A DNA stretch of 64,000 nt from Sphingomonas gilva (lineage in GTDB: Bacteria > Pseudomonadota > Alphaproteobacteria > Sphingomonadales > Sphingomonadaceae): positions 805,182 through 869,181 of the forward strand of contig NZ_QWLV01000001.1 in the NCBI RefSeq assembly GCF_003515075.1, written 5' to 3'. The translations under genes were made by a program, and so were the position numbers. Positions 62,430-64,000 of the stretch are shown in pieces; the first letter of the stretch is position 1, and every line of letters starts with the position of its first letter. The notes beneath the pieces were generated by a model. It was not told where the DNA came from and made no database searches. It worked only from the letters and a program-made list of their open reading frames with translations.

Positions 62430-63238
62430 GCGCCGCGCTCGTAGAGGACGGGGTTTTTGGGGGTGTCGATGATCGCGCCCACTTCCGCGCCAGGGCACCA
62501 GCGCTCCCAATCGGCCTGCTGCATCTCGTTGGTCGGCGCCTTCAGCCGCATGTCGCGATCCATGTAGATCACCGTCATCACCGATCGCGGACGGACGGAG
62601 CGGTTGGCGCCGGCGCGGTGGAAGGTCCAGCCGAGGTGGAAGCTGACCTCGCCGAGATCGAACGGCGCGTCGACGATAGGGAAACCCTGGCGCTGCATGT
62701 CTTCGGTGATCGCGCGCTCGCTTTCGTCCGAAATGCCCAGATCGCGCCCGAACTCGACCGTCTGGCTGCCGGCGAAGAAGGCGAGGGGCCCCATGTCCTG
62801 CGGCACCGCCTGCAGCGGAACCCAGGCGGTGACCGTGCGATCGCTGGAGACCGGCCAGTAATATTGGTCGGCATGCGCCGGGGTGATGCCGCCGGCGGGC
62901 TCCTTGTAGAGCGACTGATCGTGATACAGCCGGACGCCGTCGATCTCGAGCAGCGCGGCGGCGATCCCCGCCAGCCGCTTGCCGAAGACGAATTCGCGCG
63001 CAAGCCCGCCCTGTTCCCACAGGTTCATGATCTGCAGGAACGCCTTGTCGTATGTCGACCGCTCTTCGAGGGGCACGGTCTGGGTGTTGAGCGCAATGGT
63101 GAGCCGCGTGATCTCCTCGCCGTAATGGCGCAGCTCCTCGGCGTTGAAGACATGCTTCAGGCGGATGAAGCCGTCGCGCCGGAAGGCGGCGACCTGGCCC
63201 GGCGTCACCGGATAGGGGCGGTCGATGTCGATTGTCAT
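62426..63238 (-). CDS. Phytanoyl-CoA dioxygenase (PhyH) family Fe(II)/2-oxoglutarate oxygenase
   Basis: 270 aa. Iron ligands H122 and D124 (PAHADQYYWP) and distal H207 (TFHRAG), with a nearby Arg in RSVRPRSVM for 2-oxoglutarate. GDGFIRLKHVF and PLAFFAGSQTVEFG are common PhyH blocks. It hydroxylates or dealkylates a small molecule using O2 and 2-oxoglutarate. It is the first gene of the minus-strand operon and divergent from an AraC-type regulator gene about 240 bp away, which probably controls it. The 63239-63477 spacer contains no other gene. Confidence 0.88.
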   Translation of the reverse strand: MTIDIDRPYPVTPGQVAAFRRDGFIRLKHVFNAEELRHYGEEITRLTIALNTQTVPLEERSTYDKAFLQIMNLWEQGGLAREFVFGKRLAGIAAALLEIDGVRLYHDQSLYKEPAGGITPAHADQYYWPVSSDRTVTAWVPLQAVPQDMGPLAFFAGSQTVEFGRDLGISDESERAITEDMQRQGFPIVDAPFDLGEVSFHLGWTFHRAGANRSVRPRSVMTVIYMDRDMRLKAPTNEMQQADWERWCPGAEVGAIIDTPKNPVLYERGA

Positions 63239-63477
63239 GTCCGGACTACTCCACGCGGGCGCGGCCGCTACGACGGCCGACCTCTTGCCGCGAAAGCTAG
63301 ACCCTCGCCCGGCCGCGCGCATCAGGCGCGGCTGTCGTCCGGCCCGCCAAAAACTGTCGAGATGTTGACCTGGATGGGAGGCTAGGCGCGCATTTGCCGC
63401 GCGTTCGATCGGGGCACGGCGACTTCGAAGCGACGCCCCCGCTTGCCCCTTGCGCGAAATACTATCACTCTCTTGTC

Positions 63478-64000
63478 ATGGCGGCACGACCAATTTGCGA
63501 GCCGGTGGAGCTGGCGCCCGGGGCATCGGTCGTGGTCGACCGGGTGACCCATCCGGCATCCTCGCCGTCGCTCGGGCGGCTGCTCCACTTCCACGACGTG
63601 AGCGAGCTGGTGCTGTTCGACGCGGTCGACGGCTGGTTCTTCGCCGATGGCAAGCGCTATCGGCTCGATCCGGGCAGCATCGCCTTCGTCCCTTCGATGC
63701 GGCACCACGACTTTGCGCTCGATGCGGGCGCCAAGTCATGGCGGCTGGTGCAGGTCGATCCCTATATCGTCGAGCAGATCGCGGTGCGGCCCGAAGGCGC
63801 CCGGCTGGCGCGGCCGTTCTGCGCGCATCCGAAAGCGTCAGAGTTCGCGCGGCTGGCGATGCTCGCCGAGTGGCTGCAGGACGCCGCCGCAGCCGACGCG
63901 CGGGGTCCGCTGGTCGGGCGCCTCGTCGAACTGCTGCTGACCGCGGTGGCCCAGGCGCCCGAGGCGCGCAGCTCCGAATCGGGCAATGCCGACGCCGATG
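63478..64000 (+). CDS. AraC-type regulator, N-terminal sensor domain (cut by window edge)
   Basis: 174 codons are open to the window end. The sequence starts MAARPICEPVELAPGA and contains LLHFHDVSELVLFDAVDGWFFADGKRYRLDPGSIAFVPSMRHHDFALD, a cupin-type ligand-binding domain as in AraC-family activators, then a helical linker. The DNA-binding domain would lie beyond the edge. It is divergent from the PhyH/alcohol dehydrogenase/esterase/GH13 operon, which it probably regulates. Without the C-terminus, a simple cupin protein is an alternative. Confidence 0.75.
   Translation, partial: MAARPICEPVELAPGASVVVDRVTHPASSPSLGRLLHFHDVSELVLFDAVDGWFFADGKRYRLDPGSIAFVPSMRHHDFALDAGAKSWRLVQVDPYIVEQIAVRPEGARLARPFCAHPKASEFARLAMLAEWLQDAAAADARGPLVGRLVELLLTAVAQAPEARSSESGNADAD

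Noticed and set aside
1-64000. CRISPR arrays, insertion sequences, phage or integrase genes, tRNA and rRNA genes
   Set aside because: I found no spaced direct repeats, transposase or integrase-like proteins, or recognisable tRNA cloverleaf or rRNA sequence by eye.

Overview
The window comes from a high-GC alphaproteobacterium, most likely a sphingomonad (Sphingomonas, Novosphingobium or Sphingobium type). This is inferred from four large TonB-dependent receptors embedded in catabolic operons, a ferulate-type catabolic cluster of the Sphingobium kind with an NDP-forming CoA ligase, tightly overlapping ATGA/GTGA operons, and a TamA-TamB pair. Nothing here says phage, plasmid or transposon. It is a chromosome-like catabolic region with two edge-truncated genes.

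1-7.9 kb: a minus-strand pair (class III CoA-transferase plus the start of an MFS transporter) diverges from a five-gene plus-strand operon: a two-subunit 2-hydroxyacyl-CoA dehydratase/benzoyl-CoA reductase-like pair, a second CoA-transferase, a 2,4-dienoyl-CoA-reductase-like SDR and a ketopantoate-reductase-like protein. An enoyl-CoA hydratase/isomerase converges on it. 8.0-15.6 kb: a TonB receptor, an alpha/beta hydrolase, a quinone-oxidoreductase-like MDR, a second dehydratase-like pair and a MarR regulator form one overlapping operon. 15.8-21.1 kb: vanillin-type aldehyde dehydrogenase, hydroxycinnamoyl-CoA hydratase-lyase, NDP-forming hydroxycinnamate-CoA ligase and an amidohydrolase. 21.1-30.2 kb: minus-strand TonB receptor, CoA-transferase, carboxylesterase, CoA-transferase and MFS, with a LysR regulator upstream.

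The most interesting feature of the first 30 kb is the two dehydratase-like pairs. They have the fold signatures of the oxygen-sensitive HadBC/FldBC/BcrBC family, but I see no cysteines at the three positions where that family binds its [4Fe-4S] clusters. No ATP-dependent activase gene is in the window. A class III CoA-transferase beside a dehydratase pair mirrors the anaerobic phenyllactate system FldABC, and the product of such chemistry (an aryl-acrylyl-CoA) is the substrate class of the neighbouring hydratase-lyase. A 21-bp sequence matching at 18 positions lies in both divergent promoter regions of this block, which suggests co-regulation.

30.5-39.7 kb: a broken cyclase-family gene with an intact SDR, then a DUF4861 lipoprotein, a secreted PHP-like protein, a sulfatase and a TonB receptor whose signal peptide is in a different frame from its body. 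39.9-48.4 kb: TonB receptor, MFS, secreted carboxylesterase, AMP-forming acyl-CoA ligase, TetR regulator and SDR, a complete uptake/hydrolysis/activation unit for an ester-type substrate. 48.9-56.3 kb: tamA, tamB and a YihY-family membrane protein (housekeeping envelope genes). 56.7-64 kb: a 3-keto-glycoside hydrolase/oxidoreductase pair, then a minus-strand operon of PhyH dioxygenase, zinc alcohol dehydrogenase, esterase and secreted GH13 enzyme, diverging from a truncated AraC-type regulator.
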